Both the position numbers and the translations under genes were made by a program. This document shows positions 9,398 to 18,714 of a DNA stretch of 64,000 bases, piece by piece. The stretch comes from Marinobacterium rhizophilum (GTDB lineage Bacteria; Pseudomonadota; Gammaproteobacteria; Pseudomonadales; Balneatricaceae). Each line of letters opens with the position of its first letter. Within the stretch, counting starts at the first letter, position 1. The stretch is taken from NCBI RefSeq assembly GCF_024397915.1, contig NZ_CP073347.1, positions 4,650,001 through 4,714,000 of the forward strand, read 5' to 3'. The notes beneath the pieces were generated by a model. It did not search any database. It was not told the origin of the DNA and saw only the letters and a list, made by a program, of their open reading frames with translations.

Positions 9398-10609
9398 TCA
9401 GCGTGCCTGCCCGTGCAGCGCCAGCACCGGCGGCATGGCGGCGGCGCGGGAGGCCGGCAGCCAGGCGAACAGCACGGCGGTGGTGATGGCGATGCCAAAG
9501 GCCGCGCCGAGCGCCCAGGGCGATACCACGAAGGGCAGCAGCGGGAAAAACCAGTGGCCCAGCGCCAGCAGGCCGTAGCCTGCCAAGGCGCCGAGCAGGG
9601 AGCCCAGCAGCGCCAGTTGCAGCGCCTCGCTGATAAACAGGATCCGCACGGTGCGGGCGCTGGCGCCCATGGCCTTGAGCAGGCCGATTTCCCGGGTGCG
9701 CTGGCTGACGCTGATCAGGGTGATGTTCATGATCAGAATGCCGGCCACCAGCAGACTGATGGCGGCAATGGCCGCCACGCCCAGGGTCAGCAGTCGCAGA
9801 ATATCGTCAAAGGCGCCGAGCAGGGCATCTTGGGTGACCAGGGTGACATCCTCTTCGCCACCGTGGCGCTGGCGCATCAGCGCCAGGACTTCCTGGCGGG
9901 CGCGGTCGAGGGAGCTGCCGGGCTGGTGCTGCAAAAAGACCCGGAACATGCCGCGGGTATTGAAGATCTGCTGCGCGCTGGCCACCGGGATCAGGATGGC
10001 ATTGCGCATGTCCATCCCGAAGGATTCGCCGCGGTCATCCAGGATGCCGATCACGCGAAAACGCCGGTCGCCGATGCGCAGCCATTGTCCGAGCGCGGCC
10101 TGCTGTGCGAACAGTTCCCGCTTGGCACCGGCGCCGAGTATGCAGACGGGGGCGGCGAGATCCAGCGGAATGTCGGGCAGCACCTGCCCCTGGCGAACGC
10201 CGAGGTCGCGCAAGTCAAAGAACAGCGTGCTGGTGCCGAGCGTCAGCAGTTCGCGGCTGCGCCCGCCGGCATGGGTCTGGGCATTACCCACGATCAGTGG
10301 CGCCACCCGCTGTATCGCCGGCAGGCGGTTCAGCGCCTGCACGTCCTCCAGGGTGATGTCCCTTGTGCCTTCACCGGTGAGCGGCGGGATGCCGCCGGTC
10401 GTTTCTTTGCGCCCCGGCAACATGATCAGCACATCCCTGCCCAGCAGGGAAAACTCGTTGAGCACAAACTGGCGCGCGCCTTCGCCGAGCCCTGTCAGCA
10501 GCAGCACCGCGGCGACTCCCACAGCCATGGCCAACAGGCTCATCAGGGTGCGAAATCGCTGGCGCAGCAACAGGCGCAAATTAAACTGCAGCAGGTCAGC
10601 GCTGCGCAT
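9398..10609 (-). CDS. MacB/FtsX-type ABC transporter permease (first copy)
   Basis: Permease of 403 residues with the same plan as its downstream paralogue: an N-terminal helix after MRSADLLQFNLRLLLRQRFR, a periplasmic MacB-PCD domain, and a C-terminal FtsX domain with REIGLLKAMGASARTV as coupling helix. The start chosen is the ATG at 10609 because AGGAG lies six bases upstream. A longer reading frame adds 15 residues without a ribosome site. The first 80 bases are duplicated 130 bases upstream, where they form a short truncated gene. It lies in an operon of adaptor, ATPase, relic, permease, permease. The exported substrate is unknown. Confidence 0.9.
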   Translation of the reverse strand: MRSADLLQFNLRLLLRQRFRTLMSLLAMAVGVAAVLLLTGLGEGARQFVLNEFSLLGRDVLIMLPGRKETTGGIPPLTGEGTRDITLEDVQALNRLPAIQRVAPLIVGNAQTHAGGRSRELLTLGTSTLFFDLRDLGVRQGQVLPDIPLDLAAPVCILGAGAKRELFAQQAALGQWLRIGDRRFRVIGILDDRGESFGMDMRNAILIPVASAQQIFNTRGMFRVFLQHQPGSSLDRARQEVLALMRQRHGGEEDVTLVTQDALLGAFDDILRLLTLGVAAIAAISLLVAGILIMNITLISVSQRTREIGLLKAMGASARTVRILFISEALQLALLGSLLGALAGYGLLALGHWFFPLLPFVVSPWALGAAFGIAITTAVLFAWLPASRAAAMPPVLALHGQAR

Positions 10610-10739
10610 GGTTCGCTCCTGCACCGGACCGACAGGCGGCGGGCCCACCGGCATTGATAGCCAACAGGCTCATCAGTGTTCTGAAGCGCTGGCGCAGCAA
10701 CAGGCGCAAATTGATCTGCAGCAGGTCAGCGCTGCGCAT
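10596..10739 (-). pseudogene. 47-codon relic: duplicated 5' end of an ABC permease
   Basis: The frame begins MRSADLLQINLRLLLRQRFR and stays nearly identical to the true permease N-terminus for about 28 codons, then runs into unrelated codons and stops at 10596. The matching DNA blocks are 10660-10739 and 10530-10609, exactly 130 bases apart and with several mismatches, so the duplication is not recent. Its ATG overlaps the 3' end of the ATPase gene (stop at 10726). Its stop overlaps the start of the intact permease (ATG ending at 10609). It could therefore be translated and couple the two genes, or it may be what remains of a third permease after deletion. Confidence 0.75.
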
Positions 10740-11424
10740 AATCGCCTTCCTGTGCAGGGCTGTCGCTGACGACCCGGCCATCCTCCATGCGCAGCCGCCG
10801 GCCGGCACGCTGGCCCATGGCGGGATCATGGGTCACGATCAGCAGGGTAATGCCCTGGCCGTTGAGCTCTTCCAGCAGCTTGATGACCTCGGCGCCGGAG
10901 TGGCTATCCAGGTTGCCGGTGGGCTCGTCGGCCAGCAGCAGGGCGGGCCTGCGGATCACTGCCCGGGCGATGGCAACGCGCTGGCGCTGGCCACCGGACA
11001 GCTGGCGTGGCAGGTGGCCTGCGCGGGGCTCCAGGTCCAGGCGCGCGATAACCTCGTCCACCAGCGGGCGGCGCATCCCGGGGGCCATGCCGGCCAGCAC
11101 CAGTGGCAGCTCGATGTTTTCCCGGGCACTGAGACGGTCGATCAGGTGGTATGCCTGGAACACGAAACCGATGCGGCTGTTGCGCTCAGCGGCACGGCCT
11201 TCCTCGTCGAGCAGGGTCATTTCCCGATCACACAGCTGGTAACGACCGGAGTCGGGTGTATCCAGCAGCCCGATCATGTTGAGCAGCGTCGACTTGCCGG
11301 AGCCCGAGGGCCCCATCACCGACAGGTATTCGCCGCTGCCGATCGCCAGATCGACGGCATCCAGCGCCGTCACCGGCTGATCTCCCAGGGTGTAGGCCTT
11401 GCAGAGTTTTTCGAGCCGGATCAT
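10726..11424 (-). CDS. ABC transporter ATPase, MacB/LolD type
   Basis: ATP-binding subunit powering the two permeases, 232 residues. Walker A is GPSGSGKS (about residues 38-45), the signature is LSGGQRQRVAIARA, Walker B is LLLADEPTGNLDS and the H-loop is VTHDP. This belongs to the LolD/MacB/FtsE group of exporters and mechanotransmission ABC systems. The start is the ATG at 11424, which overlaps the adaptor stop as ATGA. An in-frame start 34 codons further up lies inside the adaptor gene and is not credible. Confidence 0.94.
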   Translation of the reverse strand: MIRLEKLCKAYTLGDQPVTALDAVDLAIGSGEYLSVMGPSGSGKSTLLNMIGLLDTPDSGRYQLCDREMTLLDEEGRAAERNSRIGFVFQAYHLIDRLSARENIELPLVLAGMAPGMRRPLVDEVIARLDLEPRAGHLPRQLSGGQRQRVAIARAVIRRPALLLADEPTGNLDSHSGAEVIKLLEELNGQGITLLIVTHDPAMGQRAGRRLRMEDGRVVSDSPAQEGDYAQR

Positions 11425-12560
11425 TCGGCTGTCACCCGGGCACCGTCCCGTGCGCCTTCGCGGTCGAGGGACTGCAGTATGCGCTGGCCGGGCTCCAGCC
11501 CCTGGCGTATTTCGGTCCAGCTCCAATTGCTCAGGCCCAGGCTGACGCCCTGGTGCTGCAGTGTCTGGCTGTCGGCGTTGTAGCGCAGTACCCTATCACC
11601 GTCGAGCAGGGTTTCGGTGGGAATGCGCGTGGCCGCATCGCGTCGATCCAGAATGATCTCCACATCGGCGCTGTAGCCCACCAGCAGGGTGGCGTCATCG
11701 GGGACGGGCCTAAACAGCACATCGACATCCACGGTGCGGGCCTGTTTTTCGACCTCGGTGACGTAGGCGGCGATACGGCTCACCTGGCCCGGGAAGACCC
11801 GGTCGCGAAAGGCATCCAGGGTAATGCGGGCGTTCTGGCCGACGGCCAGGCGGGCGGCCTCGATTTCGTCGATGGGCGCCCGTACATAGAGGCAGCTGTC
11901 GTCGATCAGGTCGACGGCCGGCGGGGTGGGAATACCGGGCGGGGAGGGGGTGATGAACTCGCCGGGCTCACCGTTGATCTGCGCCACGGTGCCGGCGAAG
12001 GGGGCGTGCAGGCGTGCCTGTGTCAGTAAAACCCGCTCCAGGCGCAGTGCTGCCCGGGCCTGGTCGGTGACGGCGCTGGCCTGGTCGCAGCTGAGCTGGC
12101 GCAGGCCGGACTCGGTCTTGCGCTGGTCCAGCAGTTCGGCCGAGGCCAGGTTGCGTGCGGCCAGCGACCGGGTACGCTGGTACTCGCGCAGCGCCAGTGC
12201 CGCGCTGTCACAGCTGCGCTGCTGTTCGATCTGCCGGGCCCGCAGGGTCGCCTGTGCCAGCTCGATGCGGACGTCGATATCCCGGTGCCAGAGCTCCAGC
12301 AGCACCTGGCCGGCTTTCACCTTATCGCCTTCTTTCACCAGCAGCCGGTCGACCCGCCCGCCCTGGAGCATGGACAGGCGCGAGCGACGGCAGGCGCGAA
12401 TGGTGCCTGCCCGGCTGTTGGCCGCGATCAGCTCAACCGGGCCGCGTGCAACCTCGACCAGTGCGACCGGCACAGGGTCCTCGTGCCGCAGCCAGTAGAA
12501 ACTGGCGGCGATCAGGACAGCCAGGAGCGGTAACAGCAGCAGGCTTTTTCTCATCGGCAT
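11421..12560 (-). CDS. Periplasmic adaptor (HlyD/MacA family) of the ABC exporter
   Basis: Membrane-fusion protein of 379 residues, anchored by an N-terminal signal/anchor (residues 5-24). A lipoyl half-domain contains GGRVDRLLVKEGDKVKAGQV (about 68-87). A helical hairpin of about 80 residues follows with many R/Q/E/A heptads, then the second lipoyl half (ARLHAPFAGTV) and a beta-barrel. This is the architecture of MacA and related adaptors that link inner-membrane permeases to TolC. It is first in an operon with ATPase and permeases and overlaps the ATPase by four bases. No TolC-like gene is in the window, so a shared outer-membrane channel is assumed. Confidence 0.9.
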   Translation of the reverse strand: MPMRKSLLLLPLLAVLIAASFYWLRHEDPVPVALVEVARGPVELIAANSRAGTIRACRRSRLSMLQGGRVDRLLVKEGDKVKAGQVLLELWHRDIDVRIELAQATLRARQIEQQRSCDSAALALREYQRTRSLAARNLASAELLDQRKTESGLRQLSCDQASAVTDQARAALRLERVLLTQARLHAPFAGTVAQINGEPGEFITPSPPGIPTPPAVDLIDDSCLYVRAPIDEIEAARLAVGQNARITLDAFRDRVFPGQVSRIAAYVTEVEKQARTVDVDVLFRPVPDDATLLVGYSADVEIILDRRDAATRIPTETLLDGDRVLRYNADSQTLQHQGVSLGLSNWSWTEIRQGLEPGQRILQSLDREGARDGARVTAE

Positions 12561-12710
12561 GGCGGCTTCCCTGTTCAGTGCCTCTCAGTATAGGGAGGCT
12601 TTCAATCAAAGCAGGGATTGGGAAGCTGTGTATTGATCTGGCGCAGGGAGTGAGCCAGGGAGCGGGGCGAGGGAATGATGGGAGTCCTCTTGCTGGGCTC
12701 CCAGGGCCGT

Positions 12711-13145
12711 TTAACCGCGCATGTCGCGGCGGTGCAGCTCCAGGCCGTTATCCTTGCACAGGCGATAGTTGCTGCGGCTGGCGGCGAGGATGGCATCGTC
12801 CTGTACCACGATTTCAACGATACGCTTGAACTGCAGCGCCTCGGGTGGCAGCTCCAGCCCAAGGTTAACGTAGACATCGCGGTGCGCCGGCAGCTCCGGG
12901 CCCCAGCCAATGGTGATTGGAGCTTCGGGCGTTGCACCCTGCAGCGCGTGGGGCACGAAACTGTCCGGTCGCCAGGACCAGAGCTGTTCGTCGAGCCGGC
13001 TGGCGCGGATTTCATCCGGCACCTGCACGAACACCTGCAGCCCGAGGCCGAAAATCTTCTCGCTCAGGCGGCAGAAAAACTGCTGGCGGGCGTCCTCGTC
13101 GGACGCCGCCAGGATATAGAAGTCAGCGCGGCTTTTAGTGCTCAT
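12711..13145 (-). CDS. holC: DNA polymerase III chi subunit
   Basis: Clamp-loader accessory subunit that links the polymerase III holoenzyme to single-strand binding protein, 144 residues, close to the E. coli chi length. The N-terminal ADFYILAASDEDARQQFFCR segment and the later RLDEQLWSWRPDSFVPHAL segment match the chi family pattern (a Trp-rich core followed by the substrate-binding loop). The gene overlaps the end of pepA by 11 bases, and holC after pepA is the standard gammaproteobacterial order. The adjacent exporter adaptor (start 12560) is 150 bases further on. Confidence 0.93.
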   Translation of the reverse strand: MSTKSRADFYILAASDEDARQQFFCRLSEKIFGLGLQVFVQVPDEIRASRLDEQLWSWRPDSFVPHALQGATPEAPITIGWGPELPAHRDVYVNLGLELPPEALQFKRIVEIVVQDDAILAASRSNYRLCKDNGLELHRRDMRG

Positions 13146-14643
13146 GCTCGCTGTCTTCGATCTGGTCCAGCAGGTACTGGCTCAGCAGGGGTACACAGCG
13201 ACCGGATGCGCCCTTGTCCTTGCCCTTGCTGTTCCAGGCAACACCGGCGATATCCAGGTGCGCCCAGCGCAGGTTCTGGGTGAAGCGCGACAGGAAGCAG
13301 GCCGCGGTGATGGTGCCGGCTGGCGGCCCACCGATGTTGGCGATATCGGCGAAGTTGGAGTCCAGCTGTTCCTGGTACTCGTCCCACAGCGGCAGGCGCC
13401 AGGCACGGTCGGCGGCGAATTCGCCGGCTTCCAGCAGGTCATTGGCCAGTTCGTCGTCGTTGGCCAGCAGGCCCGATGCCTGGTGACCGAGCGCCACGAT
13501 GCAGGCGCCGGTGAGGGTGGCGATATCCACGACCGTTTTGGGCTTGAAGCGCTCGGAGTAGGTCAGGGCATCGCACAGCACCAGGCGGCCTTCGGCATCG
13601 GTGTTGAGGACTTCGACGGTCAGGCCCGACATGGTGGTGATGACGTCGCCCGGCTTGGTGGCGCGCCCGCTGGGCATGTTCTCGGCGGCGGCAATGATGC
13701 CCACCACGTTGATCGGCAGCGCCATTTCGGCCACCGCGCTCATCGTGCCGAGCACGCTGGCGGCACCGCACATGTCGAACTTCATTTCATCCATGCCGGC
13801 GCCGGGCTTGAGGCTGATGCCGCCGGTATCGAAGGTGATGCCCTTGCCCACCAGGGCATAGGGCTGGGCGTCGGGGTCGGTGGCGCCCTTGTATTCCATC
13901 ACGATCAGCTTGGAGGGCTGGTCACTGCCGTGGCCCACCGACAGCAGCGAGTGCATGCCGAGTTTTTCCATTTCCAGCTCGTCCAGCACCTGGGTGCTGA
14001 TGCTGTCGTATTCGTCGCCCAGGCGAATCGCCTGCTGTGCCAGGTAGGTGGGGGTGCAGATGTTGCCCGGCAGGTTGCCGACGTCCCGCGCGACCGATAC
14101 GCCGTTGGCGATGGCCACACCATCGACCAGGGCGTGTTCGCCGGTTTCGACATCGTCGTCGGCCAGCAGGATATGCAGGTGGTCGAGTACCAGGGGTTCG
14201 GCTTTCTTGCTGCGGGTTTCGTCGTACTGATACAGCTCGGCGGTGCCCCACTCCACCAGCTGGCGGGTCTGGCGGTACAGGTCGTTCTGCTGGGTGGCGG
14301 CCACGTCCAGCGCAAAGGTCACGCTGCTGGCGCGAATGCTCTTGATGCAGGCGAAGGCGGCCTTGACCAGCTTGCGATAGCTGCGCTCGGAGCGCTCTTC
14401 GGTTTTGCCCAGGCCCAGCAGCAGCACGCGTTTGGCGGCAACCCCCGGCACCCGGTGCAGCAGCAGGGTTTCAGCCAGCTTGCCCTGGATGTCACCACCG
14501 CCGAGGATGTCGCTCAGGTAGCCATTGCTGGCGCTGTCCAGGCTCTGGGCAGCGGGTGTCAGGACGGTGTCGGCTTCGACGCCGACGATCAGCAGTTCCG
14601 TTTCCAGCGCCGCGATGGCGCCGCTTACAATCTCGAAATCCAT
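13135..14643 (-). CDS. pepA: Leucyl aminopeptidase (cytosol aminopeptidase, M17)
   Basis: Manganese/zinc-dependent hexameric aminopeptidase, 502 residues. In some enterobacteria it also acts as a DNA-binding cofactor in plasmid resolution. The M17 signature NTDAEGRL is at about residues 350-357. The metal-binding Lys/Asp set (VGKGITFDTGG, KFDMCGAASV) is intact. The start at 14643 gives MDFEIVSG and has GGAG upstream. A longer frame adds 23 residues with no ribosome site. It diverges from lptF across a 233-base region that probably holds both promoters, the order seen across gammaproteobacteria. Confidence 0.97.
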   Translation of the reverse strand: MDFEIVSGAIAALETELLIVGVEADTVLTPAAQSLDSASNGYLSDILGGGDIQGKLAETLLLHRVPGVAAKRVLLLGLGKTEERSERSYRKLVKAAFACIKSIRASSVTFALDVAATQQNDLYRQTRQLVEWGTAELYQYDETRSKKAEPLVLDHLHILLADDDVETGEHALVDGVAIANGVSVARDVGNLPGNICTPTYLAQQAIRLGDEYDSISTQVLDELEMEKLGMHSLLSVGHGSDQPSKLIVMEYKGATDPDAQPYALVGKGITFDTGGISLKPGAGMDEMKFDMCGAASVLGTMSAVAEMALPINVVGIIAAAENMPSGRATKPGDVITTMSGLTVEVLNTDAEGRLVLCDALTYSERFKPKTVVDIATLTGACIVALGHQASGLLANDDELANDLLEAGEFAADRAWRLPLWDEYQEQLDSNFADIANIGGPPAGTITAACFLSRFTQNLRWAHLDIAGVAWNSKGKDKGASGRCVPLLSQYLLDQIEDSEHEH

Positions 14644-14876
14644 GATGGCTCCAAACAAGACTTTAAAGTCGTATTTATGGATAATGCCGCAGCACTCCAA
14701 AGTGCATTGCACTATAAACTATTTAAAACTATTTGAATTCATTGAACTTGGGAACCGCTGACCTATTTGCAGGCGGAGTCCGCCACGCCATGCTGCTGCG
14801 CCCGAGTGCGCCCGCCCTGGCAGGCCGGGCTCCAGCCCTAGCGGCAACGGTTTCTGCCATGACAGGGTAGAGCGTC

Positions 14877-15986
14877 TTGATCGTTTTCCGATACCTGACC
14901 CGCGAAGTACTGATCAGCACGGCTGCGGTAAGCACAATCCTGCTGATGATCATTGTAAGCGGCCGCTTTATCAAGTATCTCGGCGATGCGGCGGCGGGCA
15001 AGCTGGCGCCCGAACTGCTGAGCCAGATGCTGCTGTACCGGTTGCCGGGCTTCCTGGAGCTGATTCTGCCGCTGGGGCTGTTTCTGGGCGTGCTGCTGGC
15101 GTTTGGGCGCCTGTACCTGGAAAGTGAAATGGTCGTGCTGCGGGCCTGCGGCATGAGCCAGAAGCGCCTTGTGCTCTACGCCATGGGGCCGGCGACCCTG
15201 GTGGCGCTGCTGGTGGGATTGCTGAGCATGCAGCTGTCACCGCTGGGGGCCCAGCGCACGGCGGACCTGTACCTGCAGCAGGACAATATCAACGCCTTCG
15301 ATACCCTGGTGCCAGGACGCTTTCAGCCGCTGCCCGGTGGCAACCGCGTGACCTACACCGAGTCGGTGGATGCCGCGGCGGGCGGCCTGGAGCGGCTGTT
15401 TATTTCCGACAGCACCGATGGCGGTGCGCCTGTCGTGGTGCTGGCCGATCGTGGCTATCGCTACGACACCCGGGACAATGGGCGCTTCCTGGTGCTGCAG
15501 GACGGGGTGCGCTATGAAGGCGTACCGGGAGATGCCAGTTACCGCCGCATTGAATATGGCGAGTACGGTGTCCGCTTGCCGGATAGCGGTGGCCTGGGGC
15601 GGGCGTCCGATCTTGAAGCCACGCCCACGCTGGCGCTGCTTCAGGATGGCGGCAACGCGGCCATGGCGCAGTTCCACTGGCGCCTGTCCTTGCCGGTGCT
15701 GGCCCTGGTGGTGACGCTGCTGGCGGTGCCCATGAGCCGCACCAATCCGCGCCAGGGCCGCTTTGCCAAGCTGATTCCCTCCATCGTTCTGTACCTGCTG
15801 TACCTGACGTTGCTGGGGGCGGCACGCGGCGCGGTGGAGGACGGCGATGCGCCAGGGCTAAGTCTGTGGCTGGTGCACGCCGGCTTTCTGGCGCTGGCAC
15901 TCAATCTGATCTTTGCCGAACACTTCTGGGAGCGGGTTGGCCAGCGCCTGCCGGTGCTGCCGAGCCTGAAGCGGAGCCGCACATGA
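14877..15986 (+). CDS. lptF: LPS export ABC permease LptF
   Basis: Inner-membrane permease of the LptB2FGC complex, which extracts lipopolysaccharide from the inner membrane and pushes it to the Lpt bridge, 369 residues. The N-terminal MIVFRYLTREVL and the ESEMVVLRACGMSQKRL coupling region are family hallmarks. Six helices flank a periplasmic beta-jellyroll (about 130-260). The start codon is TTG. It is translationally coupled to lptG through an ATGA overlap at 15983-15986. Confidence 0.96.
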   Translation: MIVFRYLTREVLISTAAVSTILLMIIVSGRFIKYLGDAAAGKLAPELLSQMLLYRLPGFLELILPLGLFLGVLLAFGRLYLESEMVVLRACGMSQKRLVLYAMGPATLVALLVGLLSMQLSPLGAQRTADLYLQQDNINAFDTLVPGRFQPLPGGNRVTYTESVDAAAGGLERLFISDSTDGGAPVVVLADRGYRYDTRDNGRFLVLQDGVRYEGVPGDASYRRIEYGEYGVRLPDSGGLGRASDLEATPTLALLQDGGNAAMAQFHWRLSLPVLALVVTLLAVPMSRTNPRQGRFAKLIPSIVLYLLYLTLLGAARGAVEDGDAPGLSLWLVHAGFLALALNLIFAEHFWERVGQRLPVLPSLKRSRT

Positions 15987-17044
15987 GAAAGCTCGACTGG
16001 TATATCGCCCAGCACGTACTGGGCGCAATCATGGTGGTGATGCTGGTCGTGGTGGGGCTCGACCTGCTGTTCGCACTGGTGGACGAACTGGATTCCCTCA
16101 ATGATCGCTACGACATGCTTGAGGCGCTGCTGTACCTGGGCATGACGGCACCGCGGCGCATCTACGAATTTCTGCCGCTGAGTTGCCTGGTGGGTTGCCT
16201 GGTCGGGCTGGGAATGCTGGCATCCCACAGCGAACTGACGGTCATGCGCGCGTCCGGTGTATCCACCGGCCGTATCGTCGGTGCGGTGATGAAACCCGTG
16301 CTGATACTGGTACTGGCGGCGCTGGTGCTGGGGGAATATGTGGTTCCCAAGACCGAGCAGATTGCCCAGAGCCGCCGGGCCATGGTGCAGTCCGGTGGCG
16401 AGGCGCTGCAGTCGCGCTTCGGTGTCTGGCACCGCGAAGGCGACAGCTTTATTCATATCAATGCCGTGCAGCCGGATGGCGTTATTTTCGGCGTGACGCG
16501 CTATCAGCTGGATGATGCAAGGGATCTGGCCACCGCCAGCTATGCCCGCCGGGGCGAGTTCGTCGACAACGCCTGGCAGCTGCAAGACATTCGCGAAACC
16601 CGCTTTCTGGGGGATCGCACAGAGGTGCTGCAGCGTGCGAACGAGGTCTGGGAATCGGGGCTGACGCCAACGCTACTGTCGGTCATCGTGGTGGAGCCGG
16701 TGGATCTGTCGATCAGCGGCCTGAAGGCGTTTTCGACCTATCTTGGCGAGCAGGGACTGAGCAGCGTGGATTATCAGCTGGCGTTCTGGGTCAAGCTGCT
16801 GCAGCCGCTGGCGATACTGGCGCTGGTACTGATCGGCATTTCCTTTATCTTCGGGCCCTTGCGCAGCGTAACGGTGGGCCAGCGCCTGATAGTGGGTATC
16901 CTGGTGGGGCTGACCTTCAAGTTTGCCCAGGACCTGATGGGGCCGGCCAGCAGCGTGTACGGCTTTGCACCCTGGCTGGCTGTACTGGCGCCCATTGTGC
17001 TGTGCGCGGCCCTGGGGGGCTGGATGCTGCAGCGGGCCAAGTAG
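15983..17044 (+). CDS. lptG: LPS export ABC permease LptG
   Basis: Partner of LptF in the lipopolysaccharide extractor, 353 residues. It has six helices in two sets of three around a periplasmic jellyroll. Coupling helix: SHSELTVMRASGVSTGRIV (about residues 77-95). The start at 15983 (MRKLDWYIAQ) overlaps the lptF stop. An alternative start 39 codons upstream lies within lptF. The gene is followed at once by a low-complexity array rather than by an obvious terminator. Confidence 0.96.
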   Translation: MRKLDWYIAQHVLGAIMVVMLVVVGLDLLFALVDELDSLNDRYDMLEALLYLGMTAPRRIYEFLPLSCLVGCLVGLGMLASHSELTVMRASGVSTGRIVGAVMKPVLILVLAALVLGEYVVPKTEQIAQSRRAMVQSGGEALQSRFGVWHREGDSFIHINAVQPDGVIFGVTRYQLDDARDLATASYARRGEFVDNAWQLQDIRETRFLGDRTEVLQRANEVWESGLTPTLLSVIVVEPVDLSISGLKAFSTYLGEQGLSSVDYQLAFWVKLLQPLAILALVLIGISFIFGPLRSVTVGQRLIVGILVGLTFKFAQDLMGPASSVYGFAPWLAVLAPIVLCAALGGWMLQRAK

Positions 17045-17053
17045 CGGACCACG

Positions 17054-17160
17054 GGGGCAAGGTAAAAGGAGCAAGGTGAAAGGAGCAAGGGGCAAGGGGC
17101 AAGGGGCAAGGTAAAAGGGGCAAGGTAAAAGGAGCAAGGGGCAAGGTGAAAGGGACAAGG
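17054..17160. repeat. Low-complexity GGCAAGG / GGTAAAAGG array
   Basis: About 107 bases of degenerate units of 6-7 bases (GGGGCAA, GGTAAAA, GGAGCAA, GGTGAAA) directly after lptG and before the convergent RDD gene. The same unit type occurs at 51882-52086 and, inverted, at 58436-58507. Confidence 0.85.
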
Positions 17161-17185
17161 TTAACAATGCCCTTTCACCTTCCAG

Positions 17186-17635
17186 CTAGTTTTTCTTCAG
17201 TTTCTCGAGCTGTACCACGCGGGTGTCCGAGACACGATCATTCCAGCTGAGCCGTTCGTCGCTCAGCAGTATCCACCAGTAGCCGGCACCGAGCAGCAGC
17301 AGCGACGGAATGGCAAACAGGAAGCGAATCAGCGCCTGGGTCCAGCTGATACGACCGCCGGCGGCGGTCTCGACGCGCAGGTTCCACGCCATCATGCCCA
17401 GGGTCTGGCCGCTGCGGGTCCAGAAGTAGGCGAAGAACAGGTAGCCGGACACGAAGAGCACCGAGTTGAACAGGGGGCCTTCCACCGCTTCGCCATGATT
17501 CATGGCCACGCCGATGCCGCCCAGCACCATCCAGAGCGCGATGATCAGCAGGCAATCGTATAGCATGGCCAGCAGTCGGCGCACCAGCCCGGCGGGCCTG
17601 ATGGCCGTGCGCCCGTTGGAAAAGGGGATATGCAT
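17186..17635 (-). CDS. RDD family inner-membrane protein
   Basis: Small membrane protein of 149 residues with three hydrophobic segments and the RDD-domain pattern: arginine and aspartate in GLVRRLLAMLYDCLLI (about residues 16-31), then SGQTLGMMAWNLRVE and a late aspartate in WNDRVSDTRVV. RDD proteins have been linked to transport or ion exchange, but the role of this one is unknown. It converges on lptG with the GGCAAGG array between them. It is followed upstream on the same strand by a Sel1-repeat gene. Confidence 0.85.
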   Translation of the reverse strand: MHIPFSNGRTAIRPAGLVRRLLAMLYDCLLIIALWMVLGGIGVAMNHGEAVEGPLFNSVLFVSGYLFFAYFWTRSGQTLGMMAWNLRVETAAGGRISWTQALIRFLFAIPSLLLLGAGYWWILLSDERLSWNDRVSDTRVVQLEKLKKN

Positions 17636-17713
17636 AGGGTCTCCGTGGCGTTTCTGCCCGGCACCGCATCGCTTGGCGATACAGTCTGGTGCCGGGCGGG
17701 AGCCGGGGTCAGT

Positions 17714-18520
17714 TTACTTGAAGGGGCGCACGTACTGGTCGAGGTATTCTTCAGCCAGGTTCTTGGCCGCCTGGGTCTGGGATTCGTCGAGCTTCATCAG
17801 CAGGCGCTTTTCGATGGCGGCGGCGGTGGCGTTGCCCAGTTGCGCCGAGTTGTGCATCCAGGCGTAGGCCATGACGTTGGTGTTGATGCTCTGGTCCTGG
17901 CCGTGGTTGTTGGAGTACAGGGTGCCGAGGAAGAACATGGCATCCATGTGCCCCTGCTTGGCGGCCTTGCGATACCAGAGCTCGGCCTGGACAAAATCCT
18001 GGGCGACGCCGGTGCCGAAGTTGTAGCAGCGGCCAATGTTATGTTCTGCCGCCACCAGGTTCTGTTCGGCCGCGCGCAGGTACCAGTCGTAGGCCTGGTT
18101 GGGGTCACGCTCCAGGCCGTAGCCGAACTCGTACATCTCGCCCAGGCGGTTCTGGGCATGGGCATCGCCGGCTTCGGCGCTCAGGCGTATGCTTTTCAGC
18201 TCTTTCTGGTACTCGGTGTTCTTGATCCGGCGCAGGCCGTTTACGCTTTCCAGGTGGCCCTGGTTGGCGCCACGCTTGAACAGGGAGGCGGCTCTCTCCA
18301 GATCCTTGTCCACGCCCCAGCCGTTTTCATACATCTGCCCGAGCATGCTCAGGGCATCGGGATTGCCTTCCTTGCCCAGCGGTTCCAGGGCATCGAGCGC
18401 GGCGCTGTAGTCCTTGTTTTCAAAGGCCTTGCTGGCCTCGCCCAGGTCCGCTGCCAGCAGCGGTGTATTGTACAGACCCAGTAGCAGGCCGGCGGCGGCA
18501 AGGAGTGTTCTTTTGCTCAT
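17714..18520 (-). CDS. Exported Sel1-repeat (TPR-like) protein
   Basis: Protein of 268 residues with a signal peptide (MSKRTLLAAAGLLLGLY..., cleavage likely after LLAA near residue 23). At least five Sel1-like repeats follow, for example ALSMLGQMYENGWGVDKDLE, AQNRLGEMYEFGYGLERDPN and AMFFLGTLYSNNHG. Such solenoids mediate protein-protein contacts in the periplasm. No enzymatic residues are seen. The gene is on its own between the RDD protein and gloA. Confidence 0.88.
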   Translation of the reverse strand: MSKRTLLAAAGLLLGLYNTPLLAADLGEASKAFENKDYSAALDALEPLGKEGNPDALSMLGQMYENGWGVDKDLERAASLFKRGANQGHLESVNGLRRIKNTEYQKELKSIRLSAEAGDAHAQNRLGEMYEFGYGLERDPNQAYDWYLRAAEQNLVAAEHNIGRCYNFGTGVAQDFVQAELWYRKAAKQGHMDAMFFLGTLYSNNHGQDQSINTNVMAYAWMHNSAQLGNATAAAIEKRLLMKLDESQTQAAKNLAEEYLDQYVRPFK

Positions 18521-18714
18521 TGGAAATGGTGCTCCCTAGGATCGCTGGGGTACGTCGGAATTCGGAATGGCGGCCATTATAGCGGCGCACCGGCGCGGAT
18601 AAAACGTGTGCAGGCCGGGCGGGGCAAAAGCAGACACTAAAGTTGCTTTTTGGAAACCTGTTTTGTGGGCGGGTCAGGACGGGGGCCCTGCTGTGCCCCC
18701 GATCAGGCGACGGG

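Noticed and set aside
11425..11526. 34-residue N-terminal extension of the ATPase
   Set aside because: It overlaps the adaptor coding region and precedes an ATGA-coupled start that fits the family.
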